From Streptomyces mashuensis (GTDB lineage: Bacteria > Actinomycetota > Actinomycetes > Streptomycetales > Streptomycetaceae): a stretch of DNA of 64,000 bases. Under the pieces are notes generated by a model, which saw nothing but the letters and a program-made list of their open reading frames with translations, ran no database searches and was not told the origin of the DNA. A program made the translations under genes and the position numbers. Positions 7,302-17,756 of the stretch are shown here, one piece after another (the stretch's first letter is position 1; each line of letters begins with the position of its first letter). The stretch spans positions 248,001 to 312,000 of the forward strand of contig NZ_BNBD01000003.1 of NCBI RefSeq assembly GCF_014654785.1, given 5' to 3'.

Positions 7302-8471
7302 TCACCGCTTCAGGAACGCGTCCCGTGCCAGTACCGCCGTGTCCGCGTTGTCCGAGAAGATGCCGTCGATGCCCGTCCCGAAGTACGTCTTGAACGCGCC
7401 GAGTGCGTCACCGTACGCGTTGGGGTCCGTGCCGCGCCGGTACTCCGCCGGGAGGAAGGAGTTCTCGTTCCGCATCGTGTACGGGTGCAGGATCAGGCCC
7501 GCGGCGTGGGCGTCGCGCACCAGGGTCGTGGGCTTGGTGAGCCTGCCGTCGGCGTCGCGCGGAATGATGAGGTTCAGCCAGGGGCCGATGCCCTGGGCGA
7601 AGCCGGCGATCCAGCCGAGGCCCTTGGGCGTGACGAGGTCGGCCACCGTGCGCGGGTCCTTGGCCTCGACGAAGTCCCAGGGCCGCGTCGGCAGGTCGTC
7701 CAGCAGCAGCACCTTCGGGCAGTCGAGGCCCAGCTTGCCCAGCCGCTGGAGGCTGCTCGGCTCGAACGACTGGAGGAACGTGTGGCCGTCGCGGCCCGCG
7801 CGCCCGTAGCGGCGCAGCAGGCGCGCCAGGCGCTCCTCCAGGGCGAGGCCGGCCTTGCGGAAGTAGGTGGGGTGCTTGGTCTCGACGTGCAGCCAGATGC
7901 GCCGGCCGCGCTTGCGGCCCTGCTCGTCGGCCCACTTCAGGACCTCTTCGAAGGTGGGCACCTGCCACACGCCGTCGTAGAGGGTGTTGTGCTGGCGGGT
8001 GCCGGGGATGCGCTCCTTGGCGCGGAGGGTCTTCAGTTCCGCGAGCGTGAAGTCCTCGGTGAACCAGCCGGTGTGGGCCTCGCCGTCGACGGTCTTGGTG
8101 GTCTTGCGGGAGGCGAACTCGGGGCGCGAGGCGACGTCCGTGGTGGCGGTGATGTCGTTCTCGTGCCGGCACACCAGGTGGCCGTCCTTGGTGGGGACGA
8201 CGTCCTGCTCGATGACGTCGGCGCCGTTGTCCAGCGCGAACTGGTAGGAGCCGAGGGTGTGCTCGGGGCGGTAGCCGCAGGCGCCGCGGTGCCCGATGAC
8301 GGTGGGTACCGGCAGGTCCCGGTACGAGGCGCCGTGGCCGCGCCGGGCGGTGGTCTCCTGCGGTGCGGCGACCACCGGGGCCGCCCCGCCGCCGAGCGCC
8401 ATCGCCCCCGCGCCGAGGGCCGCCGCGGCCCCCAGCACCGTGCGCCTGCCCGGCCGCTGCTCGTGCTGCAT
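7302..8471 (-). CDS. glpQ: Secreted glycerophosphodiester phosphodiesterase
   Basis: The enzyme hydrolyses glycerophosphodiesters to glycerol-3-phosphate and an alcohol, a phosphate-scavenging role outside the cell. The 389-residue protein begins with a Tat-type signal (R9-R10-T-V-L-G, then an Ala-rich core). The GDPD domain starts at IGHRGACGYRPEHT (His61), with the metal/catalytic segment IEQDVVPTKDGHLVCRHE and a later HVETKHPTYF. The ATG at 8471 has AAGGAGAG 5-8 nt upstream; longer upstream frames are not supported. No PHO box was identified by eye. Symbol given from family and the equivalent S. coelicolor position as I recall it. Confidence 0.9.
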   Translation of the reverse strand: MQHEQRPGRRTVLGAAAALGAGAMALGGGAAPVVAAPQETTARRGHGASYRDLPVPTVIGHRGACGYRPEHTLGSYQFALDNGADVIEQDVVPTKDGHLVCRHENDITATTDVASRPEFASRKTTKTVDGEAHTGWFTEDFTLAELKTLRAKERIPGTRQHNTLYDGVWQVPTFEEVLKWADEQGRKRGRRIWLHVETKHPTYFRKAGLALEERLARLLRRYGRAGRDGHTFLQSFEPSSLQRLGKLGLDCPKVLLLDDLPTRPWDFVEAKDPRTVADLVTPKGLGWIAGFAQGIGPWLNLIIPRDADGRLTKPTTLVRDAHAAGLILHPYTMRNENSFLPAEYRRGTDPNAYGDALGAFKTYFGTGIDGIFSDNADTAVLARDAFLKR

Positions 8472-8686
8472 GACTCTCCTTGCTCCGTCGGTCGGTTTCG
8501 CCGGCCGATCGTATGCACGTACGACTCGCGGGTAGAAGAACGCGGGTGGAACGGAGTGGAAAGTCACGTCAACACTGGGTTTCGAGTCGGTCAACCCCAC
8601 GTGCGCCCGGGGCGTACCGGCGAGTATCGTCTCCGACCGCGTACGCGTGCGCACCGCCCGCGAAGAACACGACCGGAGGCTCTCCC

Positions 8687-9364
8687 TTGTCCCGCATCCT
8701 GCTCAAGGCGTTCCTCGGACTGCTGATGCGTGTGCTGTACCGCCCCACGGTGGAGGGCACCGAGCACATCGCCGAGAGCGGCCCGGTGATCCTGGCCGGG
8801 AACCACACCACGTTCATCGACTCGCTGTTCGTGGCGGTGATCGTGAAGCGGCAGGTGTACTTCATCGGCAAGGACGAGTACGTCACGGGCAAGGGGGTCA
8901 AGGGCCGGCTGATGGCGTGGTTCTTCCGGTCCTCGGGCATGGTGCCGGTCGACCGCGACGGCAGCAACGGCGGTGTGGCGGCGCTGATGACCGGCCGCCG
9001 GCTGCTGGACGAGGGCAAGGTCTTCGGCATCTACCCGGAGGGCACCCGCTCCCCCGACGGCCGGCTGTACCGCGGCCGTACCGGCATCGCGCGTCTCACG
9101 CTGATGACGGGCGCGCCGGTGGTGCCGTTCGCGCTCATCGGTACGGACAAGGTGCAGCCGGGCGGCAAGGGCCTGCCCCGCGTGGCCCGGGTGACCGTGC
9201 GGTTCGGCGAGCCGCTGGACTTCTCGCGCTACGAGGGCATGGACCGCGACCGTTATGTGCTGCGGGCCGTCACCGACGAGGTGATGAGCGAGGTCATGCG
9301 GCTGTCCGGCCAGGAGTACGTGGACATGTACGCCACCAAGGCCCGTCAGGCGAAGGCCGCCTGA
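8687..9364 (+). CDS. 1-acyl-sn-glycerol-3-phosphate acyltransferase (PlsC family)
   Basis: This 225-residue membrane-associated acyltransferase converts lysophosphatidate to phosphatidate in phospholipid synthesis. Family motif I is N-H-T-T-F-I-D (the usual N/G-H-x4-D), and motif III is YPEGTRS. It starts at TTG 8687, with GGAGG exactly 7 nt upstream and no better ATG/GTG before the domain. The divergent 215-nt gap to glpQ holds both promoters. It converges with the lipase gene 50 bases downstream. Confidence 0.88.
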   Translation: MSRILLKAFLGLLMRVLYRPTVEGTEHIAESGPVILAGNHTTFIDSLFVAVIVKRQVYFIGKDEYVTGKGVKGRLMAWFFRSSGMVPVDRDGSNGGVAALMTGRRLLDEGKVFGIYPEGTRSPDGRLYRGRTGIARLTLMTGAPVVPFALIGTDKVQPGGKGLPRVARVTVRFGEPLDFSRYEGMDRDRYVLRAVTDEVMSEVMRLSGQEYVDMYATKARQAKAA

Positions 9365-9413
9365 CGGCCCTGACGCCGCCCGCAGCCGCCCGGCGTGCCG
9401 GGCCCGCAGGAGC

Positions 9414-10262
9414 TCACGCCCCGCCGATGCACCGAGGCCGGAAGGCCGGGTCGGCGGGGCCTTCGTGTGCCAGGGCGTTGAGCACCCACTGCGCGACCAC
9501 GGGGTCCTTGGTGGCCTGGTCGTGCATGAACAGGTCGAGCGGGCAGGCGTCCTGGAGCACCACGTTGGTGAGGTGCTCGGCGGGGCCGCCGAGCAGGGCG
9601 CTGGTGTAGGGGATGACGACCTCGTCGTGGCGGGTGGTGATGACGGTGTAGTCCGGCCCGGCCGGCGTCTCGTCGCCCGCGTTGAGCTTCGCCAGCAGGT
9701 CGGAGCCCCAGCGCTGGTCGAGGCAGGAGGGGCAGACGGTGTACCCGGCCGGGATGGCGAGGGGGTTCTTCGTGCCGTGGTTGGACGGCACGATGCCCAC
9801 GAGGTCGTCGACCTTGTCGGCGCCGCCGAGGAACTTCACGTAGTAGCGCGGCATCATGCCGCCCTGGCTGTGCCCGACGATGTCGACCTTGGCGGCGCCC
9901 GTGGCGCCGCGCACGGCCTCGACGAAGTCACGCAGCTGGGCCGCCGACTCGGGAACCGGGTCGGTCTCCAGGTGCCCGTAATTGAAGGCGAAGACGCAGT
10001 AGCCGGCCTCCTTCAGGCGCGGCGAGAGCTTCGCCCAGTTCTCGGCCATGAGCTTGAAGGTGCCGTTGACGAGGACGACGGGCTGCGGGTGGGCGGAGTC
10101 CGGCTTGCAGGACCAGTCGTTGGCGCCGCTCGGCGGGATGTCCAGGGGCGAGGCGGAGGCCGGGCTCGCGGCGGGGCCGGCGGTGGCGAGCACTGCGGCG
10201 GCCGCGGCCGCGACGAGGTATCCGACGGTGGTGCGCAGGCGTATGGGGCGCAGGGGACGCAT
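9414..10262 (-). CDS. Secreted lipase/esterase, alpha/beta hydrolase fold
   Basis: The 282-residue secreted protein has a Sec signal peptide ending around ASA (about residue 38) and the nucleophile elbow GHSQGG with Ser132. The opening PVVLVNGTF is the oxyanion segment of the class-2/EstA-like lipases. Four or more Cys residues (CKPD, CVF, CPSC, ACPLD, PRC) suggest extracellular disulfides. GAAGGAACC lies 6 nt before the ATG. Likely acts on esters of short to medium chain; substrate not determinable. Confidence 0.85.
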   Translation of the reverse strand: MRPLRPIRLRTTVGYLVAAAAAAVLATAGPAASPASASPLDIPPSGANDWSCKPDSAHPQPVVLVNGTFKLMAENWAKLSPRLKEAGYCVFAFNYGHLETDPVPESAAQLRDFVEAVRGATGAAKVDIVGHSQGGMMPRYYVKFLGGADKVDDLVGIVPSNHGTKNPLAIPAGYTVCPSCLDQRWGSDLLAKLNAGDETPAGPDYTVITTRHDEVVIPYTSALLGGPAEHLTNVVLQDACPLDLFMHDQATKDPVVAQWVLNALAHEGPADPAFRPRCIGGA

Positions 10263-10401
10263 GGGGGGTTCCTTCGGAGACGGCCCGGGTGTCCGGGGCG
10301 AAGGGTTTCCGAACCGCGTTCGGCATTGCCGACCGTTGGCCGGGATCTTCTCCGGGGTGTCAGTGATGCGTCAAGGGAGTTACCGGCCGGTAAACATCAC
10401 A

Positions 10402-10429
10402 GGGGCCGGGGGTTGCGACCCCCGGCCCC
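10402..10429 (-). terminator. Stem-loop terminator after the MFS gene
   Basis: A perfect 12-bp stem (GGGGCCGGGGGT at 10402-10413 with ACCCCCGGCCCC at 10418-10429) and a TGCG tetraloop lie about 30 nt past the MFS stop codon, in the gap before the lipase promoter. Confidence 0.75.
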
Positions 10430-10461
10430 GATGCGGTTTGCTCATCCGAGCTGTCCGCGGC

Positions 10462-12006
10462 TCAGCCGCCGTAGCCCTCCTCCAGCCGCTGCCCGCGCAG
10501 CAGGAACCACGCCGCGCAGGCCGTGGCCAGCAGCACCACCGCGCCCACGCCCGAGGCGATGCGCAGCCCGTCCACGAAGGCGTCCTGCGCGGAGGCCAGC
10601 AGGGCGGCGCCGCTGTCGGCCGGCAGGGCCCCGGCGGCCTCGACCGCGCCGCCCAGCGACTCGTGGGCCTCGGCGGCCTGCTCGGCCGGCACCCCGGCCG
10701 GCACGGCGAAGCCGCGGTAGACACCGGTGACGATCGTGCCCAGCAGCGCGATGCCGAGCGCCGCGCCGAGTTCGTACGCCGTCTCGGAGACCGCCGAGGC
10801 GGCGCCGGCCTGCTCCTTGGGCACGCCGGAGAGGATCACGTCCGCCGTCACGGTGAAGGAGAGGCCCGCGCCGACACCCACGACCAGCAGCAGCGCGCCG
10901 AGCACCGGGTACGGCGTTCCGGCGTTCAGCCAGACGATGCCCGCCAGCGCCACCCCGATGGCGGCCAGCCCGCCGGCCACCACCGAGCGCACCGAGAACC
11001 GCCGGGCCGCCTGCCCGGCCAGCAGGCCCGCCGTCACCGCGCCGATCGCCGCGGGCAGCTCCGCGAGGCCCGCCTCCAGCGGGCTGCGCTCCTGGACCAG
11101 TTGGAGGAACTGGGAGAGGAAGAAGACCATCCCCGACAGCCCCAGCACGGTGAGCAGGTCGGCCAGCACCGCGGCCGAGAAGCCCCGGTGGTGGAAGAGC
11201 CGCATGTTCAGCAGCGGCGAGTCCAGCGTCAGCTGCCGGCGCACGAACCACACCAGTGCGCCCACGCCGACCGCGGCGATCAGGGCGGTCGTCGCGCTCA
11301 GGCCGTTCGTGGCACCTTCCTTGACGGCGTAGACGACCGCGATGATGCCCGTTATCGACAGGGCCACACTCGGCAGGTCCCAGGGCCCCGGCGAGGGGTC
11401 GCGGGATTCGGGCAGCAGCTTCACGCCGACCAGGACCAGCACCGCCATCACCGGCAGGTTGATCAGGAAGACCGAGCCCCACCAGAAGTTCTCCAGCAGG
11501 AACCCGCCCACGACCGGGCCGACGGCGGCACCCGCCGAGGCCATCGCGCCCCAGATGCCGATCGCCAGGCTGCGTTCCTGCGGGTCGTGGAAGATGTTGC
11601 GGATCAGGGCGAGCGTGGACGGCATCAGCGTGGCGCCCGCCACGCCCAGCAGCGCCCGGGCGGCGATCATCATCTCGGGGCTGGTGGCGTAGGCGTTGAG
11701 CACCGACACCGCGCCGAAGGCCACCGCGCCGCTCAGCAGCAGCCGCTTGCGGCCCACCCGGTCGCCCAGGCTGCCCATCGAGACCAGCAGGCCCGCGATG
11801 ACGAACGAGTAGACGTCACCGATCCACAGCAGCTGCGTGCCCGTGGGCTGCAGGTCCTCGCTGAGGAACGGGGTGGCCAGGCCCAGGACGGTGGCGTCGA
11901 CCGCGACCAGCAGCACGGCGAGCGCGAGGACGGCCAGCGCGAGCCAGCGCCCCGGCTGCTGCGCCGGCGTCTTCCCTGACGACTGTGCGGGGGTCGTGCT
12001 GGTCAC
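10462..12006 (-). CDS. MFS drug-efflux transporter, 14-TM DHA2/EmrB-QacA type
   Basis: The 514-residue protein has about 14 hydrophobic segments. It carries the family motifs DATVLGLATPFLSEDL near residue 40, SLGDRVGRKRLL (motif A) near 80, and GPVVGGFLLENFWWGSVFLINLP (motif C region). It should extrude toxic compounds using proton motive force. The GTG start overlaps the tetR stop by four bases, so expression is coupled to the repressor and controlled by the palindromic operator at 12551-12608. A terminator follows. Confidence 0.9.
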   Translation of the reverse strand: MTSTTPAQSSGKTPAQQPGRWLALAVLALAVLLVAVDATVLGLATPFLSEDLQPTGTQLLWIGDVYSFVIAGLLVSMGSLGDRVGRKRLLLSGAVAFGAVSVLNAYATSPEMMIAARALLGVAGATLMPSTLALIRNIFHDPQERSLAIGIWGAMASAGAAVGPVVGGFLLENFWWGSVFLINLPVMAVLVLVGVKLLPESRDPSPGPWDLPSVALSITGIIAVVYAVKEGATNGLSATTALIAAVGVGALVWFVRRQLTLDSPLLNMRLFHHRGFSAAVLADLLTVLGLSGMVFFLSQFLQLVQERSPLEAGLAELPAAIGAVTAGLLAGQAARRFSVRSVVAGGLAAIGVALAGIVWLNAGTPYPVLGALLLVVGVGAGLSFTVTADVILSGVPKEQAGAASAVSETAYELGAALGIALLGTIVTGVYRGFAVPAGVPAEQAAEAHESLGGAVEAAGALPADSGAALLASAQDAFVDGLRIASGVGAVVLLATACAAWFLLRGQRLEEGYGG

Positions 12007-12551
12007 CGGTCCACCCTCCGACGGGCACCGCCGAGCAGCAGCTCGGAGACCATGCGCGTGAGGTCCTTGGCGGCCACCCGCCCATCGTGCACGGCCCAGG
12101 CGCCGGAGGCGATCAGCCCGTACAGCGCGTCGGTGAGCCAGGCGGGTGACAGGTCGAGGCGGAAGACCCCTTCCTCCTGGCCGCGCTGGAAGAGGTCCTG
12201 CACGCGCGCGTCCAGCCGGTTCCAGCCCTCGTTGATCTCGCCCTCGAAGAGCTGGTTCTCGGTGTAGAGGAAGGAGAACAGGCCGGCCACCGGCTCCACG
12301 GACACGATGAGCCGCCGTACGGCCTCGGCGGGGTCGCCCTCGCCGGTCCGCGCCTCGTCCAGGGCGTGCTCGAACCGCTCGATGGCCAGCTGCTCCAGGG
12401 CGCGGACGAGTGCGTCGCGGCCCGCGAAGTGGCGGTGCAGGGTGGCACGGCTGATGCCCGCGGCCTTGGCGATCTCGTCCATGGAGGCCGTGGCCTTGCG
12501 CGTGAGCAGGGCGGCGGCTTCCTTCAGGACGCTTTCACGGTTCACACTCAT
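12003..12551 (-). CDS. TetR-family repressor of the adjacent MFS pump
   Basis: This repressor of about 182 residues has an N-terminal HTH (ATASMDEIAKAAGISRATLHRHFAGRDALVRA) and a variable ligand-binding C-terminal domain. The ATG at 12551 (MSVNRESVLKEA) lies inside the outer arm of the operator palindrome; an ATG 10 codons upstream would place the start inside the operator centre and is less likely. No SD precedes the ATG, so a leaderless mRNA is possible. Co-transcribed with the MFS gene; it should autoregulate both. The ligand is presumably the pump substrate, identity unknown. Confidence 0.85.
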   Translation of the reverse strand: MSVNRESVLKEAAALLTRKATASMDEIAKAAGISRATLHRHFAGRDALVRALEQLAIERFEHALDEARTGEGDPAEAVRRLIVSVEPVAGLFSFLYTENQLFEGEINEGWNRLDARVQDLFQRGQEEGVFRLDLSPAWLTDALYGLIASGAWAVHDGRVAAKDLTRMVSELLLGGARRRVDR

Positions 12552-12608
12552 GAGACAAGGGTAACCCGTATGAGACATCAATGTCTCATACGGGTGTTCC
12601 TTGTCTCA
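12551..12608. promoter_or_regulatory. Nested palindromic operator at the tetR start
   Basis: The inner perfect inverted repeat has 14-bp arms (CCCGTATGAGACAT, 12565-12578; its complement at 12581-12594) around CA. The outer perfect inverted repeat has 10-bp arms (TGAGACAAGG, 12551-12560; CCTTGTCTCA, 12599-12608). TGAGACA occurs four times in all, twice on each strand. The outer left arm contains the tetR start codon. This is most simply a double operator for the adjacent TetR dimer; it may also act as the argH 3' hairpin. Confidence 0.8.
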
Positions 12609-12653
12609 GAGGCCGCGGGGCGGGAACGCCCTGGTTGCGTGCCGCGTTGATCC

Positions 12654-15292
<2,639 letters not shown>

Positions 15293-15306
15293 GGGTTTCT
15301 CCTCAC

Positions 15307-15363
15307 GATGCAGTGCAATGCGCTTCTAGGCATAACTATGCAACGACCCGTATGTTTCGTCAA
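15307..15363 (-). promoter_or_regulatory. argG promoter with ARG boxes
   Basis: On the minus strand TTGACG (15363-15358) and CATAGT (15340-15335) are separated by exactly 17 nt, a good -35/-10 pair. GCATA-AC-TATGC (15330-15341), an ARG-box-like inverted repeat, overlaps the -10. A second TGCAnTGCAATGC-like half-site lies at about 15307-15320. ArgR bound here with arginine would block initiation. Confidence 0.7.
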
Positions 15364-15498
15364 TGGCTCGTGGGAGTGAATTCATCGCGGGGCACACCAG
15401 GGGAACAGGAGGGTGACCCCCGGATTTGGATCACGGAGCGGAACAGGATATTTTCTTCCTGCACGCCCCACCGGGCAGAAACCGGCGGGAACGGGCAC

Positions 15499-15572
<74 letters not shown>

Positions 15573-15577
15573 CACGG

Positions 15578-15625
15578 AAGAAGCGGCCTCCGGCCTGAGA
15601 CAACTCAGGCCGGAGGCCGCTTCTT
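15578..15625 (+). terminator. 22-bp hairpin terminator after tRNA-Pro
   Basis: A perfect 22-bp stem (15578-15599 with 15604-15625) and ACAA loop begin 6 nt after the tRNA. The 3' arm ends CTTCTTGT, a weak U-tract. It separates the tRNA from the SGNH hydrolase gene. Confidence 0.88.
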
Positions 15626-15651
15626 GTCGTCCTCGTCACAAGGAGACACTC

Positions 15652-16938
15652 ATGTCCACGGGCACCTGGAGGCACGGCCGCCCCGGAGCGTTACGGGCGT
15701 TATATGCGAGAACGGGCAGCGCGGGCGGAGCGGGACGCGCGAGAGCCTGGGCCGCGCGGGCCGCGGCCGGAATCCTGTTCTTGGGGGGCCTGACCGGCGG
15801 GATGCCGGCCGCCCACGCCGACGGGGCCGGGCCGCAGCGGCCGGCGCCGGCACCGACGGGCGGGCCGCAGCCCTGGAAGGTGCCGCGGCTCACGGTGATG
15901 CCCCTGGGCGACTCGATCACCGAGGGCACCGGCAGCTCGACCGGGTCGAGCTACCGCGCCGCGCTGTGGGACCGGCTGACCGGGCACGCCGACCGCCTCG
16001 ACTTCGTGGGGTCCATGAAGAGCGGCAGGCTCCCGGACACCGACCACGAGGGCCACTACGGCTGGAAGATCGGCGGCCTGTCCGCCAACATCGACACCTG
16101 GCTGCCGCCGGCCCGGCCCAATGTCGTCCTGCTGCACATCGGCACCAACGACGTGCACGACGACTACCGCACGGCCACCGCCCCCGCCCGGCTCGGCGCG
16201 CTCGTCGACCGGATCACCTCCGCCGCGCCGGACATGACCGTCCTGGTCGCCTCCCTCGTCCCGTCCAACGACGCACCGACGCAGAAGCGCATCGAGGCGT
16301 TCAACGCCACCGTGCCCGGCCTCGTCGCGGAGCGGCGGGCCAAGGGCCGCCACGTCGGGTACGTCGGCATGGGCGCCGTCACGCCGCAGGACATCTCCGA
16401 CGACCTGCACCCCAACGACCGCGGCTACGCCAAGATGGCGGACGCCTTCTACGACGGCATCGCCCGGGCGGCGGCCGACGGCTGGATCCGGCAGGACGTC
16501 GCCGTCCGCCCGGCCCCGCCGCGGACCCCGCCGCCCGGTGACTACCGGGTCGACGCCGACGGCGACGGGCGGGACGACTACCTGGTGGTCGAGGACAACG
16601 GCGTCGTGAAGGCGTGGCTCAACAAGGGCGGAACGGGCCGGGCGGGCTGGACCGAGCGCGGCACGTTCGCGACCGGCGTCGGCGAACCCGGCAGCAAGGT
16701 CCGCTTCGCCGACATCGACGGCGACGGCAAAGCCGACTACCTCGTCCTCCAGGACAACGACGTGGTCAAGGGCTGGATCAACAAGGGCGGGACGGACCGC
16801 GGCAGCTGGGCGGAGTTCGGCACGTACGCCACGGGGTCGGCGAACCCGCCGACAAGATCCGCTTCGCCGACATCGACGGCGACCGCAGAGCCGACTACCT
16901 CGTCCTCCAGGACAACGGCGCGGTCGACGCCTCCGTGA
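15652..16938 (+). CDS. Secreted SGNH/GDSL hydrolase with C-terminal VCBS-like repeats (frameshifted near the end)
   Basis: The ATG at 15652 has AAGGAGAC upstream. A long signal peptide ends near AHA. The SGNH esterase domain follows: block I MPLGDSITEGTG, block III HIGTNDVHDD, and block V DDLHPND supplying the Asp-His pair. Two complete VCBS/FG-GAP-like repeats follow (DADGDGRDDYLVVEDNG and DIDGDGKADYLVLQDN), likely calcium-binding or surface-binding. At about 16831-16838 one base appears to be missing: the third repeat continues in another frame to 17012. The frame as read closes at 16938 with about 30 non-homologous residues. The catalytic domain is intact; substrate is probably an acetylated or acylated polymer. 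Confidence 0.8.
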   Translation: MSTGTWRHGRPGALRALYARTGSAGGAGRARAWAARAAAGILFLGGLTGGMPAAHADGAGPQRPAPAPTGGPQPWKVPRLTVMPLGDSITEGTGSSTGSSYRAALWDRLTGHADRLDFVGSMKSGRLPDTDHEGHYGWKIGGLSANIDTWLPPARPNVVLLHIGTNDVHDDYRTATAPARLGALVDRITSAAPDMTVLVASLVPSNDAPTQKRIEAFNATVPGLVAERRAKGRHVGYVGMGAVTPQDISDDLHPNDRGYAKMADAFYDGIARAAADGWIRQDVAVRPAPPRTPPPGDYRVDADGDGRDDYLVVEDNGVVKAWLNKGGTGRAGWTERGTFATGVGEPGSKVRFADIDGDGKADYLVLQDNDVVKGWINKGGTDRGSWAEFGTYATGSANPPTRSASPTSTATAEPTTSSSRTTARSTPP

Positions 16939-17012
16939 ACCGCGGCGGCTGGGCCGAGTACGGCGCGTTCGCGCCGGGCTTCGGGGAGGCCGGGCGCAAG
17001 GTACGGCTGTGA
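16838..17012 (+). pseudogene. Out-of-frame remnant of the third repeat of the SGNH hydrolase
   Basis: In the alternative frame this stretch reads GEPADKIRFADIDGDRRADYLVLQDNG and continues to a stop at 17012, clearly the third VCBS-like repeat plus the natural C-terminus. Comparing ATGVGEPGSK in repeat two with ACGGGGTCGGCGAA here indicates a single-base deletion at about 16831-16837. This is either real decay or an assembly indel in a G-run. Confidence 0.75.
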
Positions 17013-17017
17013 GACCG

Positions 17018-17058
17018 GGCGGGGCGGCCGGGGCGGGCACCGCCGCGACCGCCCCGCC
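17018..17058. terminator. Bidirectional hairpin between SGNH hydrolase and lasso B2
   Basis: Ten-bp arms GGCGGGGCGG (17018-17027) and CCGCCCCGCC (17049-17058) flank a 21-nt GC-rich loop in the 55-nt convergent gap, suitable for terminating both the SGNH gene and the lasso operon. Confidence 0.5.
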
Positions 17059-17067
17059 CCCGCCGGT

Positions 17068-17502
17068 TCAGCGGCGGCCGCGCGGCGGGGCCGGGACCGA
17101 GAAGAGGCGGCGGAAGTAGGAGGGGTCCGCATCCTCTCCGACCATGCGGCCCTCCGCCTCCACCCAGGCGTGGGCGGCGAACGGCGGGTGGGCCCGTACG
17201 CCGACCGTCCACTCCGGCCAGCTGCCCCGCGCCCGGCACAGCAGCACCGTGGCCAGGGAGCGCGGCAGGCAGCCCTCGTCGGAGGCGCAGCGCAGGCTCA
17301 CGGTGACCACGGCCGCGCGGGCGGCAGCGGCCTCGCCGTAGCGGGCGGGGCGGGCACCGGTGCGGAGGCGGGCCAGGACCGTGCGGATCTGTGCCGGGGG
17401 CCGGCGGGCGAGCCGCCGGGCGACCGCCACGGCGGCGAGGGTGAGCAGGCGGCGGCCGGGCGTGAGCCGGGTGCGGGCCCGGTGCGGTACGACGCCGCTC
17501 AC
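17068..17502 (-). CDS. Lasso peptide leader peptidase (B2, transglutaminase-like)
   Basis: B2 removes the leader from the lasso precursor with a Cys-His-Asp triad. The 144-residue protein has the hallmark CASDEGCLPRSLA (Cys78) and FAAHAWVEAEGRMVGEDADP (His111, Asp124 or Asp126). The N-terminal 60 residues form the usual basic helical part. The GTG start overlaps the B1 stop in a GTGA. It is the last gene of the precursor-cyclase-B1-B2 operon and converges with the SGNH gene. Family assignment is firm from motif spacing and context. Confidence 0.9.
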   Translation of the reverse strand: MSGVVPHRARTRLTPGRRLLTLAAVAVARRLARRPPAQIRTVLARLRTGARPARYGEAAAARAAVVTVSLRCASDEGCLPRSLATVLLCRARGSWPEWTVGVRAHPPFAAHAWVEAEGRMVGEDADPSYFRRLFSVPAPPRGRR

Positions 17503-17756
17503 GGGCGTACCAGCCGGGCGTCGCGCAGCCGGGTGAGCAGGCGTTCCACGTCCTCGCGGGCGCGGTCGGGGCCGACGGCGTACGTCCCGGTGAGCCGGCG
17601 GACGGCCTCGTCGACGGTGCCGCCGTCGAGGAGGGTGCGCAGGGTGAGCGACGCGGAGGCGTTGAGCTGCCAGTAGCGGCCGTCGGCGCCGTCCAGCAGG
17701 ACGGTGCCGTAGTCGGTGTCGGCGGTCGAGACGTCGGCGCGCAGTCTCAGGGTCAT
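17499..17756 (-). CDS. Lasso RRE protein (B1, PqqD-like)
   Basis: This 85-residue RiPP recognition element has the PqqD fold signature: DYGTVLLDGADGRYWQLNASASLTLRTLLDGGTVDEAVRRL, then a C-terminal helix VERLLTRLRDARLVRP. It binds the YxxP part of the precursor leader and hands it to the B2 protease. It overlaps the cyclase stop (ATGA) at its start and B2 (GTGA) at its end, so all three are translationally coupled. Confidence 0.9.
   Translation of the reverse strand: MTLRLRADVSTADTDYGTVLLDGADGRYWQLNASASLTLRTLLDGGTVDEAVRRLTGTYAVGPDRAREDVERLLTRLRDARLVRP

Noticed and set aside
9365..9413. Hairpin GCCCGGC-GT-GCCGGGC between plsC and the lipase
   Set aside because: The two-base loop is too tight; a shorter stem is possible, so I could not support it as a terminator.
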